Both the position numbers and the translations under genes were made by a program. From Nitrospira sp. (GTDB lineage Bacteria; UBA10199; SBBF01), in contig SBBF01000083.1 of assembly GCA_005240075.1 (NCBI GenBank), forward strand, positions 1 through 51,822: a stretch of DNA of 51,822 bases, given 5' to 3'. The notes beneath the pieces are model-generated. The model was not told the origin of the DNA. It saw only the letters and a program-made list of their open reading frames with translations, and made no database searches. This document shows positions 34,400-42,479 of this stretch, in pieces (positions within the stretch are counted from its first letter, which is position 1; each line of letters starts with the position of its first letter).

Positions 34400-35386
34400 C
34401 TACAATCTTGGCTTTTCCGCAATCACCGTTTCAATTTTGCTCCCCGGTTTGTAACCTGAGAAAGTAGTCCCCAAAAGAGATTGATCCAAACGCCGGTGGG
34501 CTGCCTCGTAAAGGACAGCTGAAAGGGGAATGTATTTGACCGCCGTTGAAAGAGAAGCGGCGCTCTTTAAATAGAATTCCGCAAATACCCTGACTTCCGG
34601 CTTGGTCAAACCCTGTTTGCTGACATAAATAAAGATGGGACGGGAAAGAGGAATATAAGTTCCATTATCCACATTCTGGCGGGAAGGAAGCACTCCCCCC
34701 TTCCCTGTGTCAATGGCTACCGCTTTCAGCTTTGTCTTATTTTCTTCGTAGTAGGCAAATCCAAAATAACCCAGCGCGTTCACGTCGCTCGCCACTCCCT
34801 GGACCAGGATGTTATCATCCTCGCTGGCTGTGTAATCTCCCCGACTTGATTTTGCCTTTCCAACAATCGCCTCGGTAAAATAGTCAAAAGTCCCCGAATC
34901 AGAACCAGGTCCATAGAGTTTGATCGGTTTGTCTGGCCAATCAGACCGGATCTGATTCCATTTGGTAATCGCCCCCTGGGCTGCCGGTTCCCAGATTTTT
35001 TTAAGTTCATCCACTGTCATACTCGTTACCCAGGTATTGTTGGGATTGACCGCCACTGTCAGGGCGTCATACGCAATTGGCAGTTCCACGTATTGAACGC
35101 TCTCTTCTCTGCAAGAAGTCATCTCTTCCGACTTGATGGGGCGTGAAGCATTGGCAATATCGATCTCTCCCCGGCATAATTTCTTGAATCCGCCGCCGGT
35201 TCCCGAAATACCCACCGTCACACGGATGGCTCCTTTTTTGGCCGCCTGAAATTCCTCGGCAACAGCTTCCGTCACAGGATAAACAGTACTGGATCCGTCA
35301 ATTTTCACAAGGGATCCCGCTTGCGCGTCGTGAAGAACAAACAAAATCAAACATAATGTGAATGGACGGATGATTTCTTTTTTCAT
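34400..35386 (-). CDS. pstS: periplasmic phosphate-binding protein PstS
   Basis: 328 residues. A signal peptide (about 1-23, ending AQAG) precedes the mature domain. [44 protein letters not shown] and [16 protein letters not shown] hold the phosphate-contacting residues of the PstS family. A strong AGGAGA site lies before the ATG. The porin gene ends 20 bases upstream, so they are probably cotranscribed. Confidence 0.95.
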   Translation of the reverse strand: MKKEIIRPFTLCLILFVLHDAQAGSLVKIDGSSTVYPVTEAVAEEFQAAKKGAIRVTVGISGTGGGFKKLCRGEIDIANASRPIKSEEMTSCREESVQYVELPIAYDALTVAVNPNNTWVTSMTVDELKKIWEPAAQGAITKWNQIRSDWPDKPIKLYGPGSDSGTFDYFTEAIVGKAKSSRGDYTASEDDNILVQGVASDVNALGYFGFAYYEENKTKLKAVAIDTGKGGVLPSRQNVDNGTYIPLSRPIFIYVSKQGLTKPEVRVFAEFYLKSAASLSTAVKYIPLSAVLYEAAHRRLDQSLLGTTFSGYKPGSKIETVIAEKPRL

Positions 35387-35406
35387 TTTTTTTCTCCTTT
35401 ATAAAT

Positions 35407-36562
35407 TTAAAAATACAACTGCAACTGAGTTCTCAACCGGTGATCCACCTGATCCTGGACAAAGCCAGGTGCTCCACCCGTTGTCACAATATTGCCTGGT
35501 CCGCAAGCCCCGTTTAAAACGAGCGAACTGTTGAACAGCATGCCATAATCTGTCGGGAGCTTGATGTTATGCCCTTTGATGAAATGTTCAGAGAACCCCC
35601 GAACTTATATCCATTGGTCACGCCGACATCAAGCGGAATCACTCCGTTCGCCACCTCAAATTTTTCTGGAACAATAAAATAACCGGCCTGCCCCAAAAAA
35701 CCAAGAGTCTCCAGATCATCGGTCGAATTCTTGATAAAGTCCCCCTCTCCTAAAAAAGACCAGCCATTATACCGCCAAGCCACGTCAGCCGAGGAGGCGA
35801 TGATCGTATCTTCACCGGCGGCTATCGGTTTGTTCAAGCTCCTAGCGGCTCCAACGGCCAACTGATGCTCTTCGGAGTTTGTTACATCACTCATGGTATA
35901 ACCATGCTGACCGAGAATGTTGTAGATCAGACGACCGCCAAATAGCAACTCGTTATTGAAGTTGAAGTTGTTCCGGTTATTGTTTTCGTTGGTCGCATAG
36001 GCCGCATACTCCAATTTTTTATCGAAGAAATTCCCGTGAAACATGACCCCCAAATCGTATCCATGAGTCACCGTCTCGTTTAAAATACTCCGATCGATAA
36101 ACTGGAGGGAGGTTGAAGAGGTCAGTTCTTCCCGGTTATAGGCCGGCTTGAATTGCTCCGCCCGAACATTAAAATGGTCATTCCATTTAATTGACATACC
36201 CTTCGCGCAGGTTGGGTCCGGTCATGTCGACTCCTTCGCGCGTCGTTGTGACCCGTCCCGACAAGGCCTCAAACTGGAATTTATAGGTAAAGCGGGGGTC
36301 AAATGCGTGGCCGCCAAATACAAACCGGGCCCGACGAATTTGGAAGGTAGGGGTATCCCCCTGCCCCTCCATCAACACAAACTGATGCTGCGGCTGCATC
36401 TGGATGTTAAAAACCATCTTAAATTGGTCATCATCCGTTTTGATGTACAACCCTTTGTCATAGCCGACGTTCTCACTGGCGCTCACTTGGCGAAAATAGC
36501 CAACCAAGCCGAGCACGACCCCCCCCCATCAACAACATAGTGATGTGAAGTGTTTTCTTCAT
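35407..36562 (-). pseudogene. phosphate-selective porin O/P-like gene with frameshifts
   Basis: The outer-membrane porin reading is spread over different frames. From ATG 36562 (good AGGAGAAC site) the signal peptide starts MKKTLHITMLLMGG but goes out of frame at a run of nine G (36519-36527); eight G would give MGGVVLGLVGY and continue into the next frame. That frame (to 36187) holds RRARFVFGGHAFDPRFTYKF and ends at LREGYVN with a stop. The next frame resumes at KWNDHFNVRAEQFKPAYNREELTS. Near 35596 a run of five G breaks the frame again; one more G would give FGGFSEHFIKGHNIKLP and run on to the true C terminus LQLYF, stop 35407-35409. The natural end in phenylalanine and the operon position favour a phosphate-selective porin. 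It may be a decayed gene, a phase-variable gene, or several sequencing errors. Confidence 0.8.
36519..36527 (-). repeat. nine-G homopolymer in the porin signal-peptide region
   Basis: Nine G on the coding strand, where eight would keep the signal peptide and the mature porin in one frame. Such tracts can gain or lose a base during replication. Confidence 0.75.
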
Positions 36563-36649
36563 TTTTGTTCTCCTGATTTGAATTGGTTAGAAAGAAATTC
36601 AACAGACTTAGGATCTAGGATCAAAAAATGTCGCTTTGATGGAGACTGC

Positions 36650-36667
36650 GTGACTTTTGGGTGACAG
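36650..36667 (-). promoter_or_regulatory. Pho-box-like site upstream of the porin-pst operon
   Basis: On the minus strand CTGTCAC (36667-36661), 4 bases, AAGTCAC (36656-36650): two 7-base direct repeats with the 11-base period of PhoB sites, the first nearly ideal. It starts 4 bases after the mgsA stop and about 88 bases before the porin ATG. This suggests phosphate-starvation control of the porin-pst-phoU operon. Confidence 0.6.
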
Positions 36668-36671
36668 AAAT

Positions 36672-37037
36672 TTACGGAGTCAGCCCGCGAATTAATATGC
36701 GGGCGCTTGACTCGTTGGTCGCCAGCGGGATGTTGTGGACATCGGCTAGTCTTAACAGCATAAAGATGTCCGGTTCGTGGGGATGAATGCCCAACGGATC
36801 TCTCAAAAAAATAATGGCATCGATTTCCTTCTTCACGATCATAGCGGCAATCTGGGCGTCTCCCCCCCGCGGCCCCGTTTCCATTTTGGTGACCGGAATT
36901 CCCGCCTGTTCAATGTACTGACCGGTTGTTCCGGTGGCGACTACGCGAAACTTGCGAATGGCATCGAGATGGTCTTTGACAAAAGCCACCATGTTCGTTT
37001 TTTTTCCGTCATGAGCTATGAGAGCGATTGTTTTCAT
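36672..37037 (-). CDS. mgsA: methylglyoxal synthase
   Basis: 121 residues. It converts dihydroxyacetone phosphate to methylglyoxal and phosphate, a bypass of lower glycolysis when phosphate is scarce. IALIAHDGKK, the phosphate-binding ATGTTGQ, TGPRGGDAQIAA and FLRDPLGIHPHEPD (catalytic aspartate region) are typical; LRDP replaces the usual F-W-D-P. It overlaps the ParE/RelE toxin gene by 4 bases and lies just upstream of the phosphate operon, a fitting neighbour because the enzyme is inhibited by phosphate. Confidence 0.92.
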   Translation of the reverse strand: MKTIALIAHDGKKTNMVAFVKDHLDAIRKFRVVATGTTGQYIEQAGIPVTKMETGPRGGDAQIAAMIVKKEIDAIIFLRDPLGIHPHEPDIFMLLRLADVHNIPLATNESSARILIRGLTP

Positions 37038-37312
37038 AAACTTTTTAAATAGCGCTGGATATCATCATGATTTCCAATCCGGTGAAGATAGAGATTATTT
37101 TGCTCAAAACCAAAAACAAGCCTCAAACCAAGTCCAAGGCGTGTTTCATAAATTCCCGAATGATGCAATTTTCTCAAACCCAACCCACCATGGATATGAG
37201 GTTGGCCAAAAACTTGAGGAAGTTTCAAAATAACTGAAAACAGCTGATCACGTTCAGATGGGTCCAGTTTGTTGGTGTCTTTAAGAAAGACCTCAGTCAA
37301 CGTAATTGGCAT
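37034..37312 (-). CDS. RelE/ParE-family toxin
   Basis: 92 residues. The basic, compact sequence (GLGLRKLHHSGIYETRLGLGLRLVFGF, then HRIGNHDDIQRYL) follows the RelE/ParE fold, in which a beta sheet carries R, H and Y residues; the GNHDDIQRYL tail is typical of this superfamily. RelE types cut mRNA on the ribosome while ParE types poison gyrase; this one cannot be assigned. It lies 3 bases after a Phd-type antitoxin, and its stop overlaps the mgsA start. Confidence 0.75.
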   Translation of the reverse strand: MPITLTEVFLKDTNKLDPSERDQLFSVILKLPQVFGQPHIHGGLGLRKLHHSGIYETRLGLGLRLVFGFEQNNLYLHRIGNHDDIQRYLKSL

Positions 37313-37315
37313 GCC

Positions 37316-37579
37316 TTAACGAAAGTTTTTTAAAAACTCTACCGCCTTTTTGGGAATTCTGAATTTTTTGCTAGAGGAAACCGAGGAAACCTCATCCCAG
37401 AATTTTTTTGCCTGACTATCAGTCAGAAAAGGAGAAATCTCGATGTCATCTGAAGATAAGGGGAGAATAGTAGCAACGACCTCTGCCCCCCGCATGAGAA
37501 CTACCTGTTTTCCCAAACAGGCCTGCTCAACCAGGTGATTGAGCTTTGCCTTCGCTTCATGAAGAGTTACTGTAATCAT
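37316..37579 (-). CDS. Phd/YefM-type antitoxin
   Basis: 87 residues from ATG 37579 (ATG 37582 is equally in frame). MITVTLHEAKAKLNHLVEQACLGKQVVLMRGAEVVATILPL follows the Phd/YefM pattern: an N-terminal strand and helix that binds DNA and then the KPVA-like turn, here AEVVATILP. The C-terminal half would wrap the toxin. The strong promoter TTGACT-17-TATGAT ends 4 to 7 bases before the ATGs. A longer frame to 37723 is not supported. Confidence 0.75.
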   Translation of the reverse strand: MITVTLHEAKAKLNHLVEQACLGKQVVLMRGAEVVATILPLSSDDIEISPFLTDSQAKKFWDEVSSVSSSKKFRIPKKAVEFLKNFR

Positions 37580-37586
37580 CATTGAA

Positions 37587-37630
37587 ATCATATTGAATAT
37601 AATAAATAAAGTCAAGGTCCTTATATAAGG
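37587..37630 (-). promoter_or_regulatory. promoter and operator of the phd/relE-like module
   Basis: Minus strand: TTGACT (37615-37610), 17 bases, TATGAT (37592-37587). A perfect palindrome, CCTTATATAAGG (37619-37630), lies just upstream, with a further TATAAGG half-site at 37637-37643. The position suits repression by the antitoxin. Confidence 0.65.
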
Positions 37631-37657
37631 TCTTATTATAAGGACTCCAGATATTTG

Positions 37658-37686
37658 TTGCCAATAAAACTTGATAAGAGTAAAAG
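37658..37686 (+). promoter_or_regulatory. putative promoter of the RNA ligase gene
   Basis: TTGCCA (37658-37663), 17 bases, TAAAAG (37681-37686), then 8 bases to ATG 37695. The boxes are moderate. It is divergent from the antitoxin promoter, with the operator palindromes in between. Confidence 0.4.
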
Positions 37687-37694
37687 AGCTTATC

Positions 37695-38468
37695 ATGCCT
37701 GATTCAGAAAATAAACCAACCACTCCTCTTACTGATTTTCCGAAACTCTATTGCCCTTTTATCCGGCAGACATTCAAGGTCAATCCGGAGCAATGGAAAA
37801 AACATGGTTCACAAATGGGGTTGAGAACACCGGAGGTCTATCTGGCAGTCAACCGGATCACTCCCGGTTATGAATGGGTGTTTGAAGACCCCGATACGTT
37901 TGCCGTGGAAAAACTGAATGGAACCAACGTGAAAATTTTTACAGAAAAAGGGCGCTTGATCCATATCCAGAACAGAAAAAATGTCATCGATCCCCTGCAG
38001 GTCATCAAGGGAAAAACATTCATTATTGAGGGAATTTTTCAATCAATCGGCAAGGGATATGTTGCGGAAAATGGAGAGCAGGCAGGCGAGGTAATCGGTC
38101 CCAAACTGCAGGGGAATCCCTACAAACTGGATGTCCATGAATGGTTCCCGTTTGAGCGGGCCATGGAGGTACTGCGTTACCGGTCATTCCATGAACATGA
38201 ACGGAATTTTGCAAACTGGAGCTCCTGGTTCAAGGAGGGACTCCTCTCCCGTTATTACACAAAACGGGCCTCCAAACTGGGCTTGCAAGACCAGGTGATG
38301 GCCGAGGGGATTGTTTTTTACAATCTGAAAAGAAGAGATGCGGGAGAAATCTGGAGAGCGAAACTTCGCCGCGATATGTTTGACTGGTATTATTCCGATA
38401 AAATTGAAATTTTTGATTATGACCCCAAGGGAAGAGATGAAGTAGAAGACCAGGAAAAATTTGATTAG
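37695..38468 (+). CDS. RNA ligase family protein (T4 Rnl2-like nucleotidyltransferase)
   Basis: 257 residues from ATG 37695. Covalent nucleotidyltransferase motifs are present in order: motif I VEKLNGTNV with the AMP-accepting lysine K73, FIIEGIFQ (near motif III), AEGIVFYNL (motif IV) and WRAKLRRD (motif V). Together these fit the Rnl2-type RNA ligase family (PF09414) rather than DNA ligase. Such enzymes join 3'-OH and 5'-phosphate RNA ends. No added DNA-binding domain is seen. It is divergent from the phd/relE-like module, and its stop overlaps the ligA stop by 4 bases. The physiological substrate is unknown. Confidence 0.82.
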   Translation: MPDSENKPTTPLTDFPKLYCPFIRQTFKVNPEQWKKHGSQMGLRTPEVYLAVNRITPGYEWVFEDPDTFAVEKLNGTNVKIFTEKGRLIHIQNRKNVIDPLQVIKGKTFIIEGIFQSIGKGYVAENGEQAGEVIGPKLQGNPYKLDVHEWFPFERAMEVLRYRSFHEHERNFANWSSWFKEGLLSRYYTKRASKLGLQDQVMAEGIVFYNLKRRDAGEIWRAKLRRDMFDWYYSDKIEIFDYDPKGRDEVEDQEKFD

Positions 38469-40471
38469 GAAATGAGTTGAATGAATTCCCGTTCATTCAG
38501 AACTTTAACCCCCAGTTTTTTGGCCTTGTCGAATTTGGAACCGGGGTTTTTTCCTGCAACTACAAAATTTGTTTTTTGGCTCACACTGTTGATCCCTCTC
38601 CCCCCAAGTTCCTCTATTTTCATCTGGGCTTGATCGCGGGACATTGTTTCAAGCTCTCCCGTAAATACAAAAGTTTGACCCGCCAATCTTCCCCCCCGAA
38701 CCTTTGTTGATTCCTGGACCGGACAAACCCCTCTTTCCAGAAAAAGCTTGAGTAATTTTTTGTTTCGGGAATCAGCAAAATAATCAACAACACTTTGGGC
38801 GATTTCCGGACCAATTCCTTTGACGGATTGAATGTCATCAAGGCTCGCATGTTCAATGACTTGAAGAGATCCAAAATGATCGGCAATAATTTTGGCCACC
38901 TGCTCCCCCACATGCCGGATCCCCAGTCCAAACAAAAGACGGTACAGAGAACAAGTTTTGCTGGTCTCAATTCCGTCCAACAAATTTTGTGCTTTCTTGT
39001 CTTTAAAACCTTCAACGGTCAAAAGCTGATCCTTTGTTAAAAGATAAATATCGGCCGAATGTGAAATCAACTTTTTTGCCAGAAGGGCTTCCACCGTCTC
39101 CTTCCCCAATCCTTCAATATCCATCGCCCGGCGGGAGGCAAAGTGAATAATCGACCATTTGAGTTGCGCCCGGCAGGTATAGCCTCCCGTGCAGAAAAAG
39201 AAAGCCCCCTCTTGTGACAGCAAAGCACCGCAAACCGGACACCGGGAAGGCATTTCAAAAGAGGAAGGATTCCCCTTTCGAGCCTCAAGGTTGACCGAGA
39301 CCACCTCCGGAATGACATCCCCGGCGCGGGCCACCTTGACTTCATCCCCCACTCTCACATCCAGTTTTTTGATGATGTCGAGATTATGAAGTGTCGCCCG
39401 ACTAACCGTCACACCGCCAACATCGACCGGTTTCAAAATCGCCACCGGCGTGAGGGTCCCTTGCCTCCCCACCTGAAGAACAATATTTTCCACACGGGTG
39501 ATTTCCTTGCGTGGTTCAAATTTCAACGCAAACGCCCAACGAGGGGATCGGGCCCGTTCGCCCAATTGTGCTTGCAATTTCAAGTCGTCAATTTTTGCCA
39601 CGATGCCGTCAATTTCATAATCCAGTTCATCTCGTTGTTCGTAAAGTTCGCGGTGAAAATCGAGAATCTCATCAACAGATTTGCAAAGACGTTTCAAGGG
39701 ATTCACCCTCAATCCCCATGATTGGAGAGTCGTCAACACGTCCCATTGGGTTTTGGGCTTCCAGGAATCGGCGTAAAGAAGCCCGTAAAAATAGATATCC
39801 AGGGGGCGCCGGGCTGAAATCCTTGAATCGAGTTGTCTTAAAGATCCGCTGGCGGCATTACGCGGATTGGCAAAAGGCTCTTCCCCTTCCTCGATCAATT
39901 TTTTGTTCAATCGGTCAAACCCCTTGAGAGTCAAAATCACCTCCGCCCGAAGATGAAGTTCTTTGGGAATCTCTTTTCCCGATAATTTGAGCGGGAGCGA
40001 TTTGATGGTCTTTACATTCCGGGTGACTTCTTCCCCGGTCACTCCATCTCCCCGCGTGCCGGCCTGATGGAAGAGGCCATCTCGATAGACTATTTCAACA
40101 GAAAGGCCATCAAATTTGGGATCGACGACGTAGGAAACCTGATCCGGTTTTGTTTCTTTTCTGATTCTTTTGTCAAAATTCTCCACTTCCTCCGGTTTGA
40201 ACAGAGATTCCAGACTAAGCAAGGGAACCCGGTGCTTGAATTCCGGCAAAAAATCAACAGGGGCCCCGCCCACCCGCTGAGTCGGGGAATCGGGAGTGGT
40301 CAGTTCCGGAAATTGTTCTTCCAGCGCTTTGAGTTCGTTGAAAAGAGCATCGTAATTCACATCCGAAATTTCCGGCTTCCCCTGAACGTAATAGAGCGCG
40401 TCATGCCTTCCTATGAGTTGATGTAATTCTTCGATCCGTTTTTTGGCTTCAACATGATAGATTTTTTTCAT
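38465..40471 (-). CDS. ligA: NAD-dependent DNA ligase LigA
   Basis: 668 residues, the full LigA length. It seals nicks during replication and repair using NAD. The N-terminal Ia region, the adenylated lysine motif PKFDGLSVE (K119), the oligonucleotide-binding core, a Cys4 zinc finger (CPVCG ... CTGGYTC), helix-hairpin-helix repeats and a C-terminal BRCT domain are all present. The common K-(V/L)-D-G motif reads K-F-D-G here. Its ATG overlaps the PIN toxin stop by 4 bases, and the next plausible promoter is upstream of the antitoxin, so it seems to be expressed with that module. Confidence 0.96.
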   Translation of the reverse strand: MKKIYHVEAKKRIEELHQLIGRHDALYYVQGKPEISDVNYDALFNELKALEEQFPELTTPDSPTQRVGGAPVDFLPEFKHRVPLLSLESLFKPEEVENFDKRIRKETKPDQVSYVVDPKFDGLSVEIVYRDGLFHQAGTRGDGVTGEEVTRNVKTIKSLPLKLSGKEIPKELHLRAEVILTLKGFDRLNKKLIEEGEEPFANPRNAASGSLRQLDSRISARRPLDIYFYGLLYADSWKPKTQWDVLTTLQSWGLRVNPLKRLCKSVDEILDFHRELYEQRDELDYEIDGIVAKIDDLKLQAQLGERARSPRWAFALKFEPRKEITRVENIVLQVGRQGTLTPVAILKPVDVGGVTVSRATLHNLDIIKKLDVRVGDEVKVARAGDVIPEVVSVNLEARKGNPSSFEMPSRCPVCGALLSQEGAFFFCTGGYTCRAQLKWSIIHFASRRAMDIEGLGKETVEALLAKKLISHSADIYLLTKDQLLTVEGFKDKKAQNLLDGIETSKTCSLYRLLFGLGIRHVGEQVAKIIADHFGSLQVIEHASLDDIQSVKGIGPEIAQSVVDYFADSRNKKLLKLFLERGVCPVQESTKVRGGRLAGQTFVFTGELETMSRDQAQMKIEELGGRGINSVSQKTNFVVAGKNPGSKFDKAKKLGVKVLNEREFIQLIS

Positions 40472-40830
40472 CGAGTTAAAGGAACAATCTTTGATTTTCT
40501 AATTTTTTTATCCCGAGTTAAAAGAGGAATTTGGTGAACAATACTGGTCGCCGCTATGATTTCGTCAGCGGGATCGCTTTTAAAATCGAGGAGAGTACTC
40601 ATGCGTGCGACCTGTAAATCGAGCGGCCAAATGTGAACATGCGCTAGATTATTTACAAATTCAGGGCTATCAAGATCGACCTCAATACGCTTGAGCTGTA
40701 TCAGCTTGGAAATTTCCCACAAAACAATGGCTGAAATACACCACGATTGAGAGGAAAGTATTTTCTTCTCCCTGGAAGAAGCCTGATCACTAAAAGCATC
40801 CAAAAGAATATGAGTGTCAAGATTCAGCAT
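40468..40830 (-). CDS. PIN-domain toxin coupled to ligA
   Basis: 120 residues from ATG 40830. The LNLDTHILLDAF start, WEISKL with the central glutamate, and DPADEIIAATSIVHQIPLLTRDKKI hold the acidic PIN site of the VapC superfamily; it should be a Mg-dependent RNase. It overlaps its antitoxin by 14 bases and ligA by 4 bases. A longer frame to 40863 adds 11 residues without support. Confidence 0.85.
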   Translation of the reverse strand: MLNLDTHILLDAFSDQASSREKKILSSQSWCISAIVLWEISKLIQLKRIEVDLDSPEFVNNLAHVHIWPLDLQVARMSTLLDFKSDPADEIIAATSIVHQIPLLTRDKKIRKSKIVPLTR

Positions 40831-41035
40831 TCCATTTAATGCCTGTTGACATAATGTTTCCACGAACTTTAATTTTTCCCTTCATGCACCCGATCAGTTC
40901 TGCAGGGCTCCTGGTAACAGGCATAAGTCTAGCAACAGGCCTTCCGTGCTTGGTGATAACAATACCATCCCCCGTAACCTGATCCATCAGACTTAAACAC
41001 TGTTCTTTAAATTTGGCCGCACTCATTGTTTTCAT
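40817..41035 (-). CDS. Phd-family antitoxin
   Basis: 72 residues from ATG 41035 (ATG 41026 is also possible). MSAAKFKEQCLSLMDQV followed by GIVITKHGRPVARLMPV is the classic Phd/YefM N-terminal domain; the short C-terminal part should neutralise the PIN toxin. It is the first gene of an operon antitoxin-PIN-ligA. A TTG at 41038 is not used as the start here. Confidence 0.85.
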   Translation of the reverse strand: MKTMSAAKFKEQCLSLMDQVTGDGIVITKHGRPVARLMPVTRSPAELIGCMKGKIKVRGNIMSTGIKWNAES

Positions 41036-41043
41036 CAAGGGTT

Positions 41044-41071
41044 ATCTTAGCATAGTCATATAATATGTCTA
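41044..41071 (-). promoter_or_regulatory. promoter and operator of the antitoxin-PIN-ligA operon
   Basis: Minus strand: TAGACA (41071-41066), 16 bases, TAAGAT (41049-41044), then 8 bases to ATG 41035. A perfect 11-base palindrome, CATATAATATG (41057-41067), lies between the -35 and -10 boxes. Binding there would block polymerase and so also limit ligA. Confidence 0.55.
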
Positions 41072-41078
41072 GCCATAT

Positions 41079-42437
41079 TTAATGACTACTTTCCTGTGGA
41101 AGAAAAATCCTGAAAAATTGATCATAGCGGATGGCTGAAGGGAGATCAATATCCCGATCATCGGTCATTACCATCCCGGCAGAGGGTTCCCAAAAAAAGC
41201 CACCATGTGTCCCCTTATGGCCAAATTTGAGATAGGTCCCCACCAAAGCGGCCAACCCGCCAAATTGGTAAGAGGGTTTCACGCTAAATAGAACACTGGC
41301 CGGGTTTTTGACCAGATCATAAAATGCAGTGTAGAGACGATAACCAGGATCGGGATAGTAATGATGAGAAGTAATCGCAAACCATTGTTGATCATCCATC
41401 CACGCATGGGGACTGATCCCCTGTTTTGATAAAACGGGGAGAAGTTGCAGGGGATCTCCTTGAACAGAAATATAACGATACCGTTTCTTCCCCTGATATT
41501 CAAAATAGGCCTCCTCCCCTTTTGAGTTGATCATGTAAATCCGATGATGGTCGGGCCAGAAAACAAGATCAATTCCCTTGACACCAGCCATCAGACGGGA
41601 GACCGGCTCTCTGTTTTTGGGACCGGTCATCACCACACCGGCTGAGAGAAGGCCATATTCAACAAGCACCACGTCATTTTTGTCTTGAAGACTTTTTTTG
41701 ACTTTAAACCCTCCTTTTTGGAGCTCCTTTTCAATATCTCCCGAACTGATTGTCTTTAATCGGTCAAAATGAAAACCATGATCAGAGAAGAGAATAATTT
41801 TTAAAGGCTCCTTCCGGTTGGCGGCAACGTATCTTTTTTTCAATCGAACCAGAAACTGATCGACATACTTCATGAAACGTTTCATCCTCGTTTTCCCCAG
41901 AAGATGTTGCGCTCCATCAGTCCCCCCCAGATAGGCCATCAATACTTTTTTGTCACTGTGAAGAGCCAGCTTCTCGGCCCGCATCAGATCCTGTTTGCCG
42001 GCAACACCCGGAAAGGAATACATCAGCCCTTTTTCAAGCATGCTGTGGCGAAAAGAATCGAAGTACTGTTTGTATTCAACGGGGTATTTGTAAATATCAA
42101 ACGGGGTCCCTCCCACCACCCTATTTTCCTCGAATGAAAAAAATCGACTCTCATACCCGTGGGTTTTTTTAGCCTTAAGCGGTTTGAAAATTCCAGTAAA
42201 AGCGGTGGTTGTGGCTGATGGAAAAGTAACAATCAGGGGAACGGGATTTTGAAACTCCTTAAAATACCCCTCTTTTTTGAGCTCCTTCATCATCTCAAAA
42301 CCAATCCCGTCAATCGCGATAAAGAGAAGCCGGTCTTGATGGGTTTCGGCCTTGGGCAGAACCTTGATTTCTGGTTTATGATAGCCGCAAGAAGAAAGAA
42401 AAAAGAAAAGCATGAAGAGCTGAAAGATTGACTTCAT
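41079..42437 (-). CDS. lipoprotein of the alkaline phosphatase superfamily (nucleotide pyrophosphatase/phosphodiesterase-like)
   Basis: 452 residues from ATG 42437. A lipoprotein signal (MKSIFQLFMLFFFLSSC) puts cysteine after an LSS lipobox, so it should be lipid-anchored. The core shows LLFIAIDGIGFEMM (metal-binding D), TFPSATTTAFTGIF with the T nucleophile, a GGTDGAQHLLG segment and FSDHGFHFDR. These fit a type I phosphodiesterase/alkaline phosphatase fold. KGTHGGFFWEPSAGM near the end may supply the last metal ligand. The substrate is unknown. An upstream ATG at 42461 would add 8 residues before the same signal. Confidence 0.75.
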   Translation of the reverse strand: MKSIFQLFMLFFFLSSCGYHKPEIKVLPKAETHQDRLLFIAIDGIGFEMMKELKKEGYFKEFQNPVPLIVTFPSATTTAFTGIFKPLKAKKTHGYESRFFSFEENRVVGGTPFDIYKYPVEYKQYFDSFRHSMLEKGLMYSFPGVAGKQDLMRAEKLALHSDKKVLMAYLGGTDGAQHLLGKTRMKRFMKYVDQFLVRLKKRYVAANRKEPLKIILFSDHGFHFDRLKTISSGDIEKELQKGGFKVKKSLQDKNDVVLVEYGLLSAGVVMTGPKNREPVSRLMAGVKGIDLVFWPDHHRIYMINSKGEEAYFEYQGKKRYRYISVQGDPLQLLPVLSKQGISPHAWMDDQQWFAITSHHYYPDPGYRLYTAFYDLVKNPASVLFSVKPSYQFGGLAALVGTYLKFGHKGTHGGFFWEPSAGMVMTDDRDIDLPSAIRYDQFFRIFLPQESSH

Positions 42438-42440
42438 AAC

Positions 42441-42468
42441 TTGACGATCGAAGGGCTTCATGTACAAT
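42441..42468 (+). promoter_or_regulatory. promoter of the M16 peptidase gene
   Basis: TTGACG (42441-42446), 16 bases, TACAAT (42463-42468), then 11 bases to ATG 42480. It lies in the short divergent gap, starting 4 bases from the lipoprotein ATG. Confidence 0.65.
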
Positions 42469-42479
42469 CGCCGATCTTT

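Noticed and set aside
36148-36540. Plus-strand open frame opposite the porin
   Set aside because: It is antisense to porin sequence with clear family features and has no motif of its own.
42441-42479. TTG 42441 as the M16 peptidase start
   Set aside because: It coincides with the -35 TTGACG, and the extension does not read as a signal peptide.
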